Of a DNA stretch of 64,000 nucleotides, positions 1 to 7,828 are shown one piece after another. This DNA comes from Clostridiales bacterium (lineage in GTDB: Bacteria; Bacillota; Clostridia; Christensenellales; CAG-138), in contig SFEL01000002.1 in the NCBI GenBank assembly GCA_004557245.1, positions 62,001-126,000 of the forward strand. Direction: 5' to 3'. The number at the start of each line of letters is the position of its first letter. Position 1 is the first letter of the stretch. A program made the position numbers and the translations under genes. The notes beneath the pieces were generated by a model. It was given only the letters and a program-made list of their open reading frames with translations, was not told the origin of the DNA and did not search any database.

Positions 1-443
1 TATACATCGATACCTGCGGCTTCGCGCCATATGAGAACTACGAAAAGATACTGCCCTATGCCGACGTTTTCCTCTACGACATAAAGGCCATAAACGACGA
101 CGTTCACAGGGCCAACACCCGCGTCAGCAACAAGCTTATACTGGACAATCTTGCAAAGCTTGGCAGGGCTGGCGCAAAGATATATATCCGCATGCCCCTC
201 ATAGCCGGTCTTAACGATTCCGAAGAGGATATGCTGAAGGTCATGGCCTTTCTTCGCGACAACAGCATACCGGTACTTCAGGTAAACCTGCTGCCCTATC
301 ACGAGCTGGGCCAGGATAAGCTGGAAAAGCTGGGCAAGGAAAGGCATGACTACGGCTTCAACCCGCCTTCAAAGCAGCACCTGAACGAGCTGGTACAGCT
401 CTTTAACCAAAACGGCTACAACAATACAAAAATAGGAGGATAA
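1..443 (+). CDS. Glycyl-radical enzyme activating protein (HypD activase), C-terminal part
   Basis: The reading frame is open from base 3 to the stop at 441-443, so only the last ~146 residues are present and the CxxxCxxC radical-SAM motif lies upstream of the window. Visible family features are DTCGFAPYE near the edge, then YADVFLYDIKAI and IRMPLIAGLNDS, which are typical of the later barrel strands of PflA-like activases. These enzymes use SAM and a 4Fe-4S cluster to abstract hydrogen from a glycine of the partner. The partner is almost certainly the enzyme that starts 3 bases later. The assignment to HypD rests on that context and not on the activase sequence itself. Confidence 0.88.
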   Translation, partial: YIDTCGFAPYENYEKILPYADVFLYDIKAINDDVHRANTRVSNKLILDNLAKLGRAGAKIYIRMPLIAGLNDSEEDMLKVMAFLRDNSIPVLQVNLLPYHELGQDKLEKLGKERHDYGFNPPSKQHLNELVQLFNQNGYNNTKIGG

Positions 444-446
444 ACC

Positions 447-2870
447 ATGGAAGAACGCGGAATGAACGAAAGAGTCAGAATGCTGCGCAGGCAGAGCGTC
501 GAGACTCAGCCCCACATCTACATGGAGCGTGCAAAGCTCATGACGGAAGCCTATAAGCTTTACGACGGCTCCATGTCCGTACCCGAGATGAGAGCTACCG
601 CCCTCAAGTATTATTTCCAGCACAAGACCATAGAGATCGCGGACGGCGAGCTCATCGTAGGCGAAAAGGGTGACACCGCTCAGGCCGCCCCCACCTTCCC
701 GGAGCTGTGCTGCCATACGATTCAGGACATGCACGTCATGAACGACCGCGAGCTCATCAGCTTCTCCGTCACCGATGAGGACCTCAAGCTTCAGGAAGAA
801 GTAATCATCCCCTACTGGGAGAACCGCAGCACCCGCCACAAGATACTCGAGGCAATGACTCCCGAATGGAAGCTTGCCTATGAGTCCGGCATATTCACCG
901 AATTCATGGAGCAGCGCGGCCCCGGTCATACCGTAGGCTCCCGCAAGATATTCGAGAAGGGCTTTCTCGATTACAAAAAGGACATCGAAGACGCCATATC
1001 CAAGCTGGACTTTCTCAACGACAAGGAAGCATACGAAAAGCGCTGCCAGCTCCATGCAATGGCCATAGACTGCGACGCTATCATAATCCTTGCCAACCGC
1101 TACGCCGACCTGGCCGAGGAAATGGCTGCAAAGGAGACCGATGAAAAGCGCAGGGCAGAGCTCATTCAGATATCCGAAAACTGCCGCTGGGTACCCGCGC
1201 ATAAACCCAAGACCTTCTGGCAGGCAATACAGCAGTACTGGTTCGTGCATATAGGCGTTACCAGCGAGCTCAACCCCTGGGACGCTTACTCTCCGGGCCG
1301 CCTGGATCAACACCTTAATCCCTTCTATGTCGACGACGTGGAAAACGGCCGCATTGACCGGGACGGCGCACTGGAGCTTCTGGAGTGCCTGTGGGTCAAG
1401 TTTAACAACCAGCCCGCTCCTCCCAAGGTAGGCATCACCCTCAAGGAGAGCAGCACCTATACGGACTTCGCCAACATCAACACCGGCGGCATAACCGAGG
1501 ACGGCAAGGACGGCGTAAACGAGGTCAGCTACATGATACTGGACTGCATGGACGAAATGAAGCTGCTCCAGCCCTCCAGCAATGTACAGATAAGCCGCAA
1601 GACCCCCCGCAAGTTCCTCAAGCGCGCCTGCGAGATATCCCGCAAGGGCTGGGGTCAGCCTGCCTTCTACAACACCGAGGCCATAGTATCCGAGCTTATG
1701 AACGCCGGCAAGTCCCTGGACGACGCCCGCATGGGCGGCACCTCCGGCTGCGTAGAGACCGGCGCCTTCGGCAACGAGGCCTACATACTTCAGGGCTACT
1801 TCAACCTGCCCAAGATACTTGAGCTCACCCTGTACGATGGCTACGATCACGTGGGCGGCCATCAGCTGGGCCTGCACACCGGCTTTGCCAAGGACTTCAA
1901 CAGCTATGAGGAGTTCTTTGAGGCTTACAAGAAGCAGATAAAGTACTTCGTGGATATCAAGGTCGCCGGCAGCAACGTAATCGAGCAGATATTCGCCCAG
2001 TACATGCCCGCCCCCTTCCTCTCCATATTGACCAACGACTGCATCAAGAAGGGCAAGGACTACAACGCGGGCGGCGCAAGGTACAACACCAACTACATTC
2101 AGGGCGTCGGCATAGGCACCATAACCGACAGCCTGGCCGCCATCAAGTACAACTGCTTCGATCACCACAACTTCACCATGGAAGAACTGGTGGAGGCCAT
2201 GGATCATAACTTCGAGGGCTATGACCGCATTTATCACCTCGTTACACACAAGACGCCCAAGTACGGCAACGACGATGACTATGCCGACGATATCATGAAG
2301 GAGATATTCGCCTACTATCGGGATTGCGTCACCGGCAGGCCCAACACCAAGGGCGGCTGCTACCGCATCAACATGCTGCCCACTACCTGTCACGTTTACT
2401 TCGGCGAGGTCATGAATGCCTCCCCCAACGGCCGCCTTGCACACAAGCCTGTATCCGAGGGAATATCCCCCGAGAAGGGCGCGGACATCTACGGCCCCAC
2501 CGGCGTTATCAACTCCTGCGCCAAGATGGATCAGCTTTCCACAGGGGGCACGCTGCTCAACCAGAAGTTCACACCCTCAGTCCTTGCGGGCGACACCGGA
2601 CTCGACCAGTTTGCCAACCTTATCCGCGCCTACTTCAACATGGACGGCCACCATATCCAGTTCAATGTCATCGACCGCAAGACGCTGCTGGCTGCCCAGG
2701 CCAATCCTGAGGAGTACAAAGACCTCATCGTCCGCGTTGCAGGTTACAGCGATCATTTCCGCAACCTGAGCAAGGAGCTTCAGGACGAGATAATCAACCG
2801 TACCGAGCAGAGCTTCGACGACTACAGCGACGCCGACTCCGAGTATCCCAAGGGCGGCTGCGGCTGCTAA
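447..2870 (+). CDS. hypD: trans-4-hydroxy-L-proline dehydratase (glycyl radical enzyme)
   Basis: An 807-aa glycyl radical enzyme. Catalytic Cys435 and Glu437 lie in GTSGCVETG and the radical glycine is Gly766 in RVAGYSDHF. HypD is distinguished from other GREs by its substrate pocket. With an offset of one, the residues I recall for Clostridioides difficile HypD all match here: Phe153, His161 (GPGHT), Ser335, Phe341, Tyr451 and Thr646. The enzyme dehydrates hydroxyproline to pyrroline-5-carboxylate in the cytoplasm. The neighbours fit: its activase is just upstream and P5C reductase follows. The ribosome site is AGGAGG ahead of ATG 447; Met6 is a less likely start. The protein continues about 41 residues past the radical glycine and ends in GGCGC, longer than I expect for the family. 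Confidence 0.95.
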   Translation: MEERGMNERVRMLRRQSVETQPHIYMERAKLMTEAYKLYDGSMSVPEMRATALKYYFQHKTIEIADGELIVGEKGDTAQAAPTFPELCCHTIQDMHVMNDRELISFSVTDEDLKLQEEVIIPYWENRSTRHKILEAMTPEWKLAYESGIFTEFMEQRGPGHTVGSRKIFEKGFLDYKKDIEDAISKLDFLNDKEAYEKRCQLHAMAIDCDAIIILANRYADLAEEMAAKETDEKRRAELIQISENCRWVPAHKPKTFWQAIQQYWFVHIGVTSELNPWDAYSPGRLDQHLNPFYVDDVENGRIDRDGALELLECLWVKFNNQPAPPKVGITLKESSTYTDFANINTGGITEDGKDGVNEVSYMILDCMDEMKLLQPSSNVQISRKTPRKFLKRACEISRKGWGQPAFYNTEAIVSELMNAGKSLDDARMGGTSGCVETGAFGNEAYILQGYFNLPKILELTLYDGYDHVGGHQLGLHTGFAKDFNSYEEFFEAYKKQIKYFVDIKVAGSNVIEQIFAQYMPAPFLSILTNDCIKKGKDYNAGGARYNTNYIQGVGIGTITDSLAAIKYNCFDHHNFTMEELVEAMDHNFEGYDRIYHLVTHKTPKYGNDDDYADDIMKEIFAYYRDCVTGRPNTKGGCYRINMLPTTCHVYFGEVMNASPNGRLAHKPVSEGISPEKGADIYGPTGVINSCAKMDQLSTGGTLLNQKFTPSVLAGDTGLDQFANLIRAYFNMDGHHIQFNVIDRKTLLAAQANPEEYKDLIVRVAGYSDHFRNLSKELQDEIINRTEQSFDDYSDADSEYPKGGCGC

Positions 2871-2888
2871 AGGAATACGTCAGAGGCA

Positions 2889-2917
2889 TTGTCCCCCATT
2901 TATGCTTCTGATACAAT
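2889..2917 (+). promoter_or_regulatory. Predicted sigma-A promoter of proC
   Basis: TTGTCC at 2889-2894, a 17-bp spacer, then TACAAT at 2912-2917 preceded by the extended element TGA. proC can therefore be transcribed separately from hypD. The expected +1 falls on the A of an ATG at 2924, which opens a three-codon ORF (MIN, stop) just before the AGGAGG of proC. Confidence 0.55.
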
Positions 2918-2950
2918 AGTTTAATGATCAACTAACACAGGAGGTTTATT

Positions 2951-3739
2951 ATGAAGATAGGTTTTCTGGGTGCAGGCGCGATGGGAGGAGCGATACTCTC
3001 CGGCGCTATAAACGCGGGCGTTCTCGACCCCAAGCAGGTATATGTATCCGATATGTCTGACCAGATAAAGGAAAAATACGCTGCCCTTGGCTGCAATATA
3101 GTCAAGGACAACGAGGAGCTGGGCCGCGCCGCCGACATAGCGGTATTGGCCGTCAAGCCCCAATATGCGGCCCCCGCCCTTGCAGGTTTTGGCAGCACCA
3201 TGGACGGCAAGGCAGTCATCTCCATCATGGCCGGCGTTACCGTTGAGCGCCTCCGCAAGATGATAGCGGGCAATATCCGGGTGCTTCGCACTATGCCCAA
3301 TACCCCTGCTCTCGTAAATGCCGGCGCCTTCGCTCTATGCAATGAGACCGACCTCACCGCTGATGAGAAGGCTTTTGCAGAGAAACTCTTCAGCTCCATA
3401 GGCATCGTCGAGTGGATGAACGAGCACCTCATCGACACGGCATGCGGCCTCTCCGGCTCCGGTCCCGCCTTCGTTGCGGAATTCATAGAGGCGTTGGGCG
3501 ACGGCGGCGTTCTGGAAGGTCTGCCCCGCGCAACCGCTTACCGTCTGGCTGCCCAAACTGTAATGGGCGCCGCCAAGATGATACTTGAAACCGGCATGCA
3601 CCCCGCACAGCTGAAAGACATGGTATCCTCCCCCGGCGGCACCACCATCACCGGCTGCCAGGTATTGGAAGAAATGGGCTTCCGCGCCGCAGCCATAAAC
3701 GCCGTGCAGGCCGCCACCAACAAGTCCAGAGAGCTGTAA
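2951..3739 (+). CDS. proC: Pyrroline-5-carboxylate reductase
   Basis: A 262-aa protein, the normal size for the family. It opens with the dinucleotide-binding motif GFLGAGAMGGAI, has AVKPQ and MPNTPA in the middle, and ends with the C-terminal signature SSPGGTTITG. It reduces pyrroline-5-carboxylate to L-proline with NAD(P)H. ProC is a common housekeeping enzyme, but directly downstream of hypD it completes a pathway from hydroxyproline to proline, which can act as an electron sink in fermenting anaerobes. A strong AGGAGG lies 7 bases before ATG 2951. A promoter of its own and a terminator bracket the gene. Confidence 0.96.
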   Translation: MKIGFLGAGAMGGAILSGAINAGVLDPKQVYVSDMSDQIKEKYAALGCNIVKDNEELGRAADIAVLAVKPQYAAPALAGFGSTMDGKAVISIMAGVTVERLRKMIAGNIRVLRTMPNTPALVNAGAFALCNETDLTADEKAFAEKLFSSIGIVEWMNEHLIDTACGLSGSGPAFVAEFIEALGDGGVLEGLPRATAYRLAAQTVMGAAKMILETGMHPAQLKDMVSSPGGTTITGCQVLEEMGFRAAAINAVQAATNKSREL

Positions 3740-3761
3740 TTACCGAACTTTCGCAGGCATA

Positions 3762-3796
3762 AAAAGAGGATTTCCAAACGGAAATCCTCTTTTTTA
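3762..3796 (+). terminator. Intrinsic terminator after proC
   Basis: A 12-bp perfect stem, AAGAGGATTTCC (3764-3775) with GGAAATCCTCTT (3780-3791), loop AAAC, followed by a T run. It ends the hypD-proC unit. Confidence 0.92.
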
Positions 3797-3835
3797 TATG
3801 CTTATATTACCACAAAAACGCCTAAATTTCAAGAC

Positions 3836-3863
3836 TTGTTCGGTTTTTCCGGCGTGGTATCAT
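3836..3863 (+). promoter_or_regulatory. Predicted promoter of the 3886-5186 gene pair
   Basis: TTGTTC at 3836-3841, 16-bp spacer, TATCAT at 3858-3863 with the extended TGG just upstream. The ribosome site TTGGAGG follows at about 3870. Confidence 0.45.
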
Positions 3864-3885
3864 GTAAGCTCTTGGAGGTGATAAA

Positions 3886-4329
3886 ATGAACGACGCCATC
3901 ATGTCTGTCATGGGCAGCACATTGACAGCCGTCTCAAGGGCAGAACTTTTAGAATGCAACCGCATATCATCTTACTTCGGCCTCATACTCACGCCAGAGC
4001 AGGCAGAAATTATATCAAAGCACAATACCGCAGCTCTTGTATCCACCGGACGGGTAGAATTCGCCGGCGGTGTGTTCAAGTCCCTCATCATGGCCTTCTG
4101 CGATTCTCCTTATATATCCCCTGAGGACTACGCCGATACGCTGTGCGGACTGCTTGACGTTTTTTACGCCATAAAGCAGGGCACAGCCGACTCCATGACG
4201 GACGACGAGGCCATATGCTTCATGAAGCTGCACTTTGACGGCGGCTGCGGCGGCTCCCTTGAATGCCTTCAGGATAAAGCCGCTATGCTGTGCCGGTCAA
4301 AATCCGTTTTTAACACGGAGGAAGTATGA
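3886..4329 (+). CDS. Conserved protein of unknown function (DUF6323-like)
   Basis: 147 aa, cytoplasmic in appearance, mostly helical, no signal peptide and no recognisable catalytic motif. It contains a short Cys/Gly patch, DGGCGGSLECL, near residue 125. The start ATG 3886 has GGAGGTG at good spacing. Its stop overlaps the next gene's start by 4 nt (ATGA), so the two are translationally coupled. From memory it resembles the uncharacterised DUF6323 family, which occurs next to DUF6179 in Clostridia. I am moderately sure of that label and propose no function. Confidence 0.7.
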   Translation: MNDAIMSVMGSTLTAVSRAELLECNRISSYFGLILTPEQAEIISKHNTAALVSTGRVEFAGGVFKSLIMAFCDSPYISPEDYADTLCGLLDVFYAIKQGTADSMTDDEAICFMKLHFDGGCGGSLECLQDKAAMLCRSKSVFNTEEV

Positions 4330-5186
4330 ACGATAGGCCAAAGCTATACGTACCAGCACCCGGCGAAATAACCGAAGCGCTTTACAGCCTGCTTTCAGCC
4401 CAGTGCAAAAGCTTTACCGGCGGGCAAAGCAGCTCTCTTTCCGCCGAGACCGTAGAAGCGCTGCTAAGCTCCATATGCTTTTCGTTGAGCTGCTTTGCAA
4501 GCAAATACGGCCAAAACGCGCTTGTGGAAATTCCGCTTGAAAAGGCACTCGAAGGCGCCAGGGATATACTGAAAAAGCGTATTCAGCTCTGCAAAACGCT
4601 GTACCTGACGCTTCTTCGCCTGCCTTTCCAGCCCGATAACGTATCCTACCGCGATACGGTGAACGGCATGGAGAATTTCTTCAAAAAGTACGATTACTAT
4701 TTTTTTGCGGACCAGGTTCCCTGCGACATAGACTATCAGCTCTGCCTCCAGGTAAACGAAAACCTTTGGGGCGTGGAGTTCCTTACGGAGTACATCAAAC
4801 GGCTCATCTGCGAGAGCCGTTTTTGCGGAGCATTCCAAAGATATGAGATAACCGCCCTTCTTGCCAACTTCGGAAGCAGGAACGACGAGCTGCTCATAAA
4901 CGTATTCACCCCAGTGCTTTCAAACGCGCTGGGCAGGGCACTTCTGGGCAATGATATCAGTACCCTTGAAGTAACTCCCGACGGCATTGAGAAGCTCTTT
5001 TCAATGTTCGCAGGATTGAAATACGAAGAGGCCCTGCCCATAGTGGACAAGGCTTCGAAGCTTCTTTGCAGCAGAGTGGGATTTAGCGGCTACAACGCTG
5101 AATACGTGACTGAATCTGCGCGCACGCTCATACCCCGCATATGCCGCTGCGACCCTAAGGGCCTGTTTCTTTCACTTGCCAGATAA
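4326..5186 (+). CDS. Conserved protein of unknown function (DUF6179-like)
   Basis: 286 aa, predicted all-helical and soluble, with no signal peptide, membrane segment or metal motif that I can see. It is coupled to the previous gene by an ATGA overlap, so the two products are probably made together and may interact. It resembles the DUF6179 family from memory, again only a family label. It ends 5 bases before the 3' end of the convergent gene on the other strand, with no terminator between them. Confidence 0.7.
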   Translation: MNDRPKLYVPAPGEITEALYSLLSAQCKSFTGGQSSSLSAETVEALLSSICFSLSCFASKYGQNALVEIPLEKALEGARDILKKRIQLCKTLYLTLLRLPFQPDNVSYRDTVNGMENFFKKYDYYFFADQVPCDIDYQLCLQVNENLWGVEFLTEYIKRLICESRFCGAFQRYEITALLANFGSRNDELLINVFTPVLSNALGRALLGNDISTLEVTPDGIEKLFSMFAGLKYEEALPIVDKASKLLCSRVGFSGYNAEYVTESARTLIPRICRCDPKGLFLSLAR

Positions 5187-5191
5187 AAGTA

Positions 5192-5788
5192 TCATTTGAG
5201 CTTTACCGAAAGGTACCGGCTGTTTTTATCCACGAAGCGCCACGGCATTGCTTTATGCTCCGCGGCGTATTCTACGTTTATCCGCGGCGTGGCGGCTATC
5301 TCAGGTACGTCGTCCGGCTTCCTCGGCAGTATAAAAAGCCTGTCCCGGGTAAGGTCTGTGCCATACTGTTCCCGGCTTATCCCCATGGCCTGGCACAGCT
5401 TGCCCGGGCCGCTGCAAAGGTCGGTAAGCTTTTCCCTTCCCCGGCGTGAGCGCATCAGCTCGATGCCCTCTAAAGGCTCCAGCGCCCGTATCAGCACACA
5501 CTCCGGAACGCCCTCAGGGCCTGTGGATACATTAAAACAGCTATACATACCGTATATGAGGAATACATAGGCATACCCGCCCTGTCTGTACAGAACCTCC
5601 GTGCGGCCGTCCGCTCTGCCCCGGAAGGCGTGAGCGGCAGAATCCGCCTTGCCGAGATACGCCTCCGCCTCGACTATGCGCCCGGCCGTAGTGCCTTCGC
5701 CGCTGATCGATACCAGCGTGCAGCCTATCAGTTCCCGCACTATGCTCAGCGTGTCCTTAATATAGAATTCCCTTTCCAGTTTTTCCGT
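5192..5788 (-). CDS. 3-methyladenine DNA glycosylase, AAG/MPG family, probable ACG start
   Basis: Alkyladenine/3-methyladenine glycosylases flip out alkylated purines and cut the N-glycosidic bond. Family marks are RIVEAEAYLG, which carries the catalytic Glu, then AAHAFRGR, VFLIYGMY and GPGKLCQA. The first usual start codon is a GTG at 5740, but that would remove the expected N-terminal residues LEREFYIKDTLSIV, which are encoded in frame upstream. No ATG, GTG or TTG lies between those codons and the in-frame stop upstream. An ACG at 5788-5786 sits 8 bases from a strong GGAGG (5801-5797) and gives a 198-aa protein of family length. I chose ACG on that basis; a point mutation of ATG or a sequencing error would look the same. 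Confidence 0.85.
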   Translation of the reverse strand, partial: TEKLEREFYIKDTLSIVRELIGCTLVSISGEGTTAGRIVEAEAYLGKADSAAHAFRGRADGRTEVLYRQGGYAYVFLIYGMYSCFNVSTGPEGVPECVLIRALEPLEGIELMRSRRGREKLTDLCSGPGKLCQAMGISREQYGTDLTRDRLFILPRKPDDVPEIAATPRINVEYAAEHKAMPWRFVDKNSRYLSVKLK

Positions 5789-5929
5789 GGGTGTATCCTC
5801 CTTTTACAGTATCCGATGATATTATAACCTTTTGCCCTACAAAAGTCATAAAGTTAACTTATTATTTATAGAATTATGTCTGATGCTGTTGTATAATGTA
5901 ATGAATAAAATTTTGAGGAAAACTGAACC

Positions 5930-7267
5930 ATGGAGCACAGGAGAAAAAAGAAGGGCAGTTCAAAGCTGCTGATAATTATGGTAATAGTACTTGCGTTGCT
6001 TGCAATAGCGGCGATTTTTGCGTTAAAATTCTACACGGACATAAATAACCCTGAAAACCTCTTTGAAAGCACACTGCCCGAGGGTACCCCCGCGCCGGTG
6101 GAGCTTACTCCCGCGCCCGCCGATGAAGGTCCGCAGCCCTCCCCCACTCCGGATCAGGAGTCGCTTCTTTCCGGTCAGGCGGACGCCGAGTTCATGTCCA
6201 ACCGCACCAATATACTTCTCCTCGGCATCGATGAGAGCACCGAGCGGGAGAATTGGGGGACCTTCCGCACGGATACCATGATACTTGTATCCATCGACTT
6301 CTCAAACAACGACGTATGCATGGTTTCAATACCTCGCGACAGCTATGTCAAGATCTATAACGCCAACGGCAACGTAGCCAACCCCAGCAGCCCCTATTCC
6401 AAGATAAACAACGCTTTTTCGGAGGGCGGCGGCGCGCAGAAGAAGGGCTTTGAGTACTCCATAGCGACGGTAGAAAAGCTGATGGGCGTAAAGATCGGCT
6501 ACTACTGCGGCTTCAATATGAACGTAGTAAAAGAAGTAGTAAATGCCATGGGCGGCGTGGACTACGAAATAGATATAGAGGTAAAGATGAACGGCCGAGA
6601 GCTGCACCCCGGAATGCAGCATCTGGACGGGCAGGGCGTGCTGGACTACTGCCGCCAGCGCAAGGGTTCCTCTGATATAGCACGTATAGACCGGCAGCAG
6701 CGCATGCTGACCGCCATACTAAAGCAGCTCAAGGATACCGACCAGATAGCCAACATACCCTCCATCTACTCCGCCGTTGAGGCCAACATAATGACCAACC
6801 TCAACATTAAGCAGATATCCTCTCTGGCGCTGGTAGCCCTGCGCATGGATATGAGCCAGCTTTCCCGCTATACTTTGGAGGGTAAAGCCATGGATATATT
6901 GGGCCGGGACTGCTACTGCCTGTATGTATCCCGAATAGAAAAAATAGTCAGGGAAGTCTGGGGGCAGAGCGTAAATCTGGATTCCGAGAATGACGTCAGT
7001 TTTATAGAAGAGCAGGTAGAGGCCCACCGGGCACTTATAGCCGATGAGCTCAACCGGGCCAATATCGCTTACAGCAAGGCTTACAGCATAATGAACAACT
7101 GCCGCGAGCTGATAGACAAGAGCAGCTACGATACCCTCAAGGCTGCCGCCAAGGAGCTTCTGGACGCCATACAGAAGGAAAACAAAGAAAACCTCGACGC
7201 ATACACTCCCTATGTTGAGCAGCTTTGCGACAGCATTTGCAGTCAATACGGAATTTCGATATACTGA
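5930..7267 (+). CDS. LytR-CpsA-Psr (LCP) family cell-wall protein
   Basis: 445 aa: a basic N-terminus, one membrane anchor at about residues 13-35, a Pro/Thr-rich linker, then the LCP domain. LCP marks include LLLGIDE, GTFRTDTMILVSID, MVSIPRDSYV, the Arg-rich CRQRKG and DIARIDRQQRM. LCP enzymes transfer undecaprenyl-linked glycopolymers such as teichoic acids to peptidoglycan on the outside of the membrane. After the domain there is a helical tail of about 90 residues of unknown role. A TATAAT at 5892-5897 is a plausible -10. GAGG lies about 13 bases before ATG 5930, a long spacing. Confidence 0.9.
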   Translation: MEHRRKKKGSSKLLIIMVIVLALLAIAAIFALKFYTDINNPENLFESTLPEGTPAPVELTPAPADEGPQPSPTPDQESLLSGQADAEFMSNRTNILLLGIDESTERENWGTFRTDTMILVSIDFSNNDVCMVSIPRDSYVKIYNANGNVANPSSPYSKINNAFSEGGGAQKKGFEYSIATVEKLMGVKIGYYCGFNMNVVKEVVNAMGGVDYEIDIEVKMNGRELHPGMQHLDGQGVLDYCRQRKGSSDIARIDRQQRMLTAILKQLKDTDQIANIPSIYSAVEANIMTNLNIKQISSLALVALRMDMSQLSRYTLEGKAMDILGRDCYCLYVSRIEKIVREVWGQSVNLDSENDVSFIEEQVEAHRALIADELNRANIAYSKAYSIMNNCRELIDKSSYDTLKAAAKELLDAIQKENKENLDAYTPYVEQLCDSICSQYGISIY

Positions 7268-7291
7268 TAATAAACTTTTGGAGGAATATAT

Positions 7292-7774
7292 ATGTCCGTA
7301 GATAAAGTCAGGGAATACCTCAGGAGCTACGGCTTTGAGGACAGGATAAAGGAATTCGATATCTCCACCGCCACCGTTGCGGAAGCGGCCGAGGCAGTGG
7401 GAGTCATACCCGCCCGCATAGCCAAGACTCTCTCCTTCCAGAGCGAAGAATGCGGCTGCATACTTGTGCTCATGGCCGGGGATGCAAAGGTGGACAACAA
7501 AAAATACCGCGCCCGGTTCGGCGTAAAGCCCCACATGCTCACCCATGAGGACGCGCTGCAGTACACCGGCCATGCGGTTGGCGGCGTATGCCCATTCGCA
7601 GTGCCGGACAGCGTCCCCGTATATCTTGACGTCTCCCTAAAGCGGTTCGATACCGTGTTCCCCGCCGCAGGCAGTGCCGCCAGCGCGGTCAGGCTCACCT
7701 GCGATGAGCTTGAAATGGTTTCCCGCTCAAGGGGATGGATAGACGTATGCAAGGGCTGGGAGGAAGACCAGTAG
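7292..7774 (+). CDS. YbaK/ProX-type aminoacyl-tRNA deacylase
   Basis: 160 aa, one YbaK/aaRS-associated domain. The family's functional lysine is in RIAKTLSF (about residue 45), and GHAVGGVCPFAV is the usual substrate-pocket loop. Members hydrolyse mischarged tRNAs, for example Cys- or Ala-tRNAPro, and so back up the editing of aminoacyl-tRNA synthetases. The exact substrate cannot be read from the sequence. GGAGG lies 8 bases before ATG 7292, and the gene follows the LCP gene by 24 bases, so they may share a transcript. Confidence 0.88.
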   Translation: MSVDKVREYLRSYGFEDRIKEFDISTATVAEAAEAVGVIPARIAKTLSFQSEECGCILVLMAGDAKVDNKKYRARFGVKPHMLTHEDALQYTGHAVGGVCPFAVPDSVPVYLDVSLKRFDTVFPAAGSAASAVRLTCDELEMVSRSRGWIDVCKGWEEDQ

Positions 7775-7828
7775 TCTCCCCGCCTTATATATCGGACAAT
7801 AACAGCAATAATATTCAGGAGGAACAGC

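Noticed and set aside
369..2444. A 691-codon open frame on the minus strand across hypD
   Set aside because: It lies wholly antisense to a gene with every catalytic residue, has low-complexity Val/Ala/Gly/Tyr composition and no family motif. It results from the codon bias of the plus strand.
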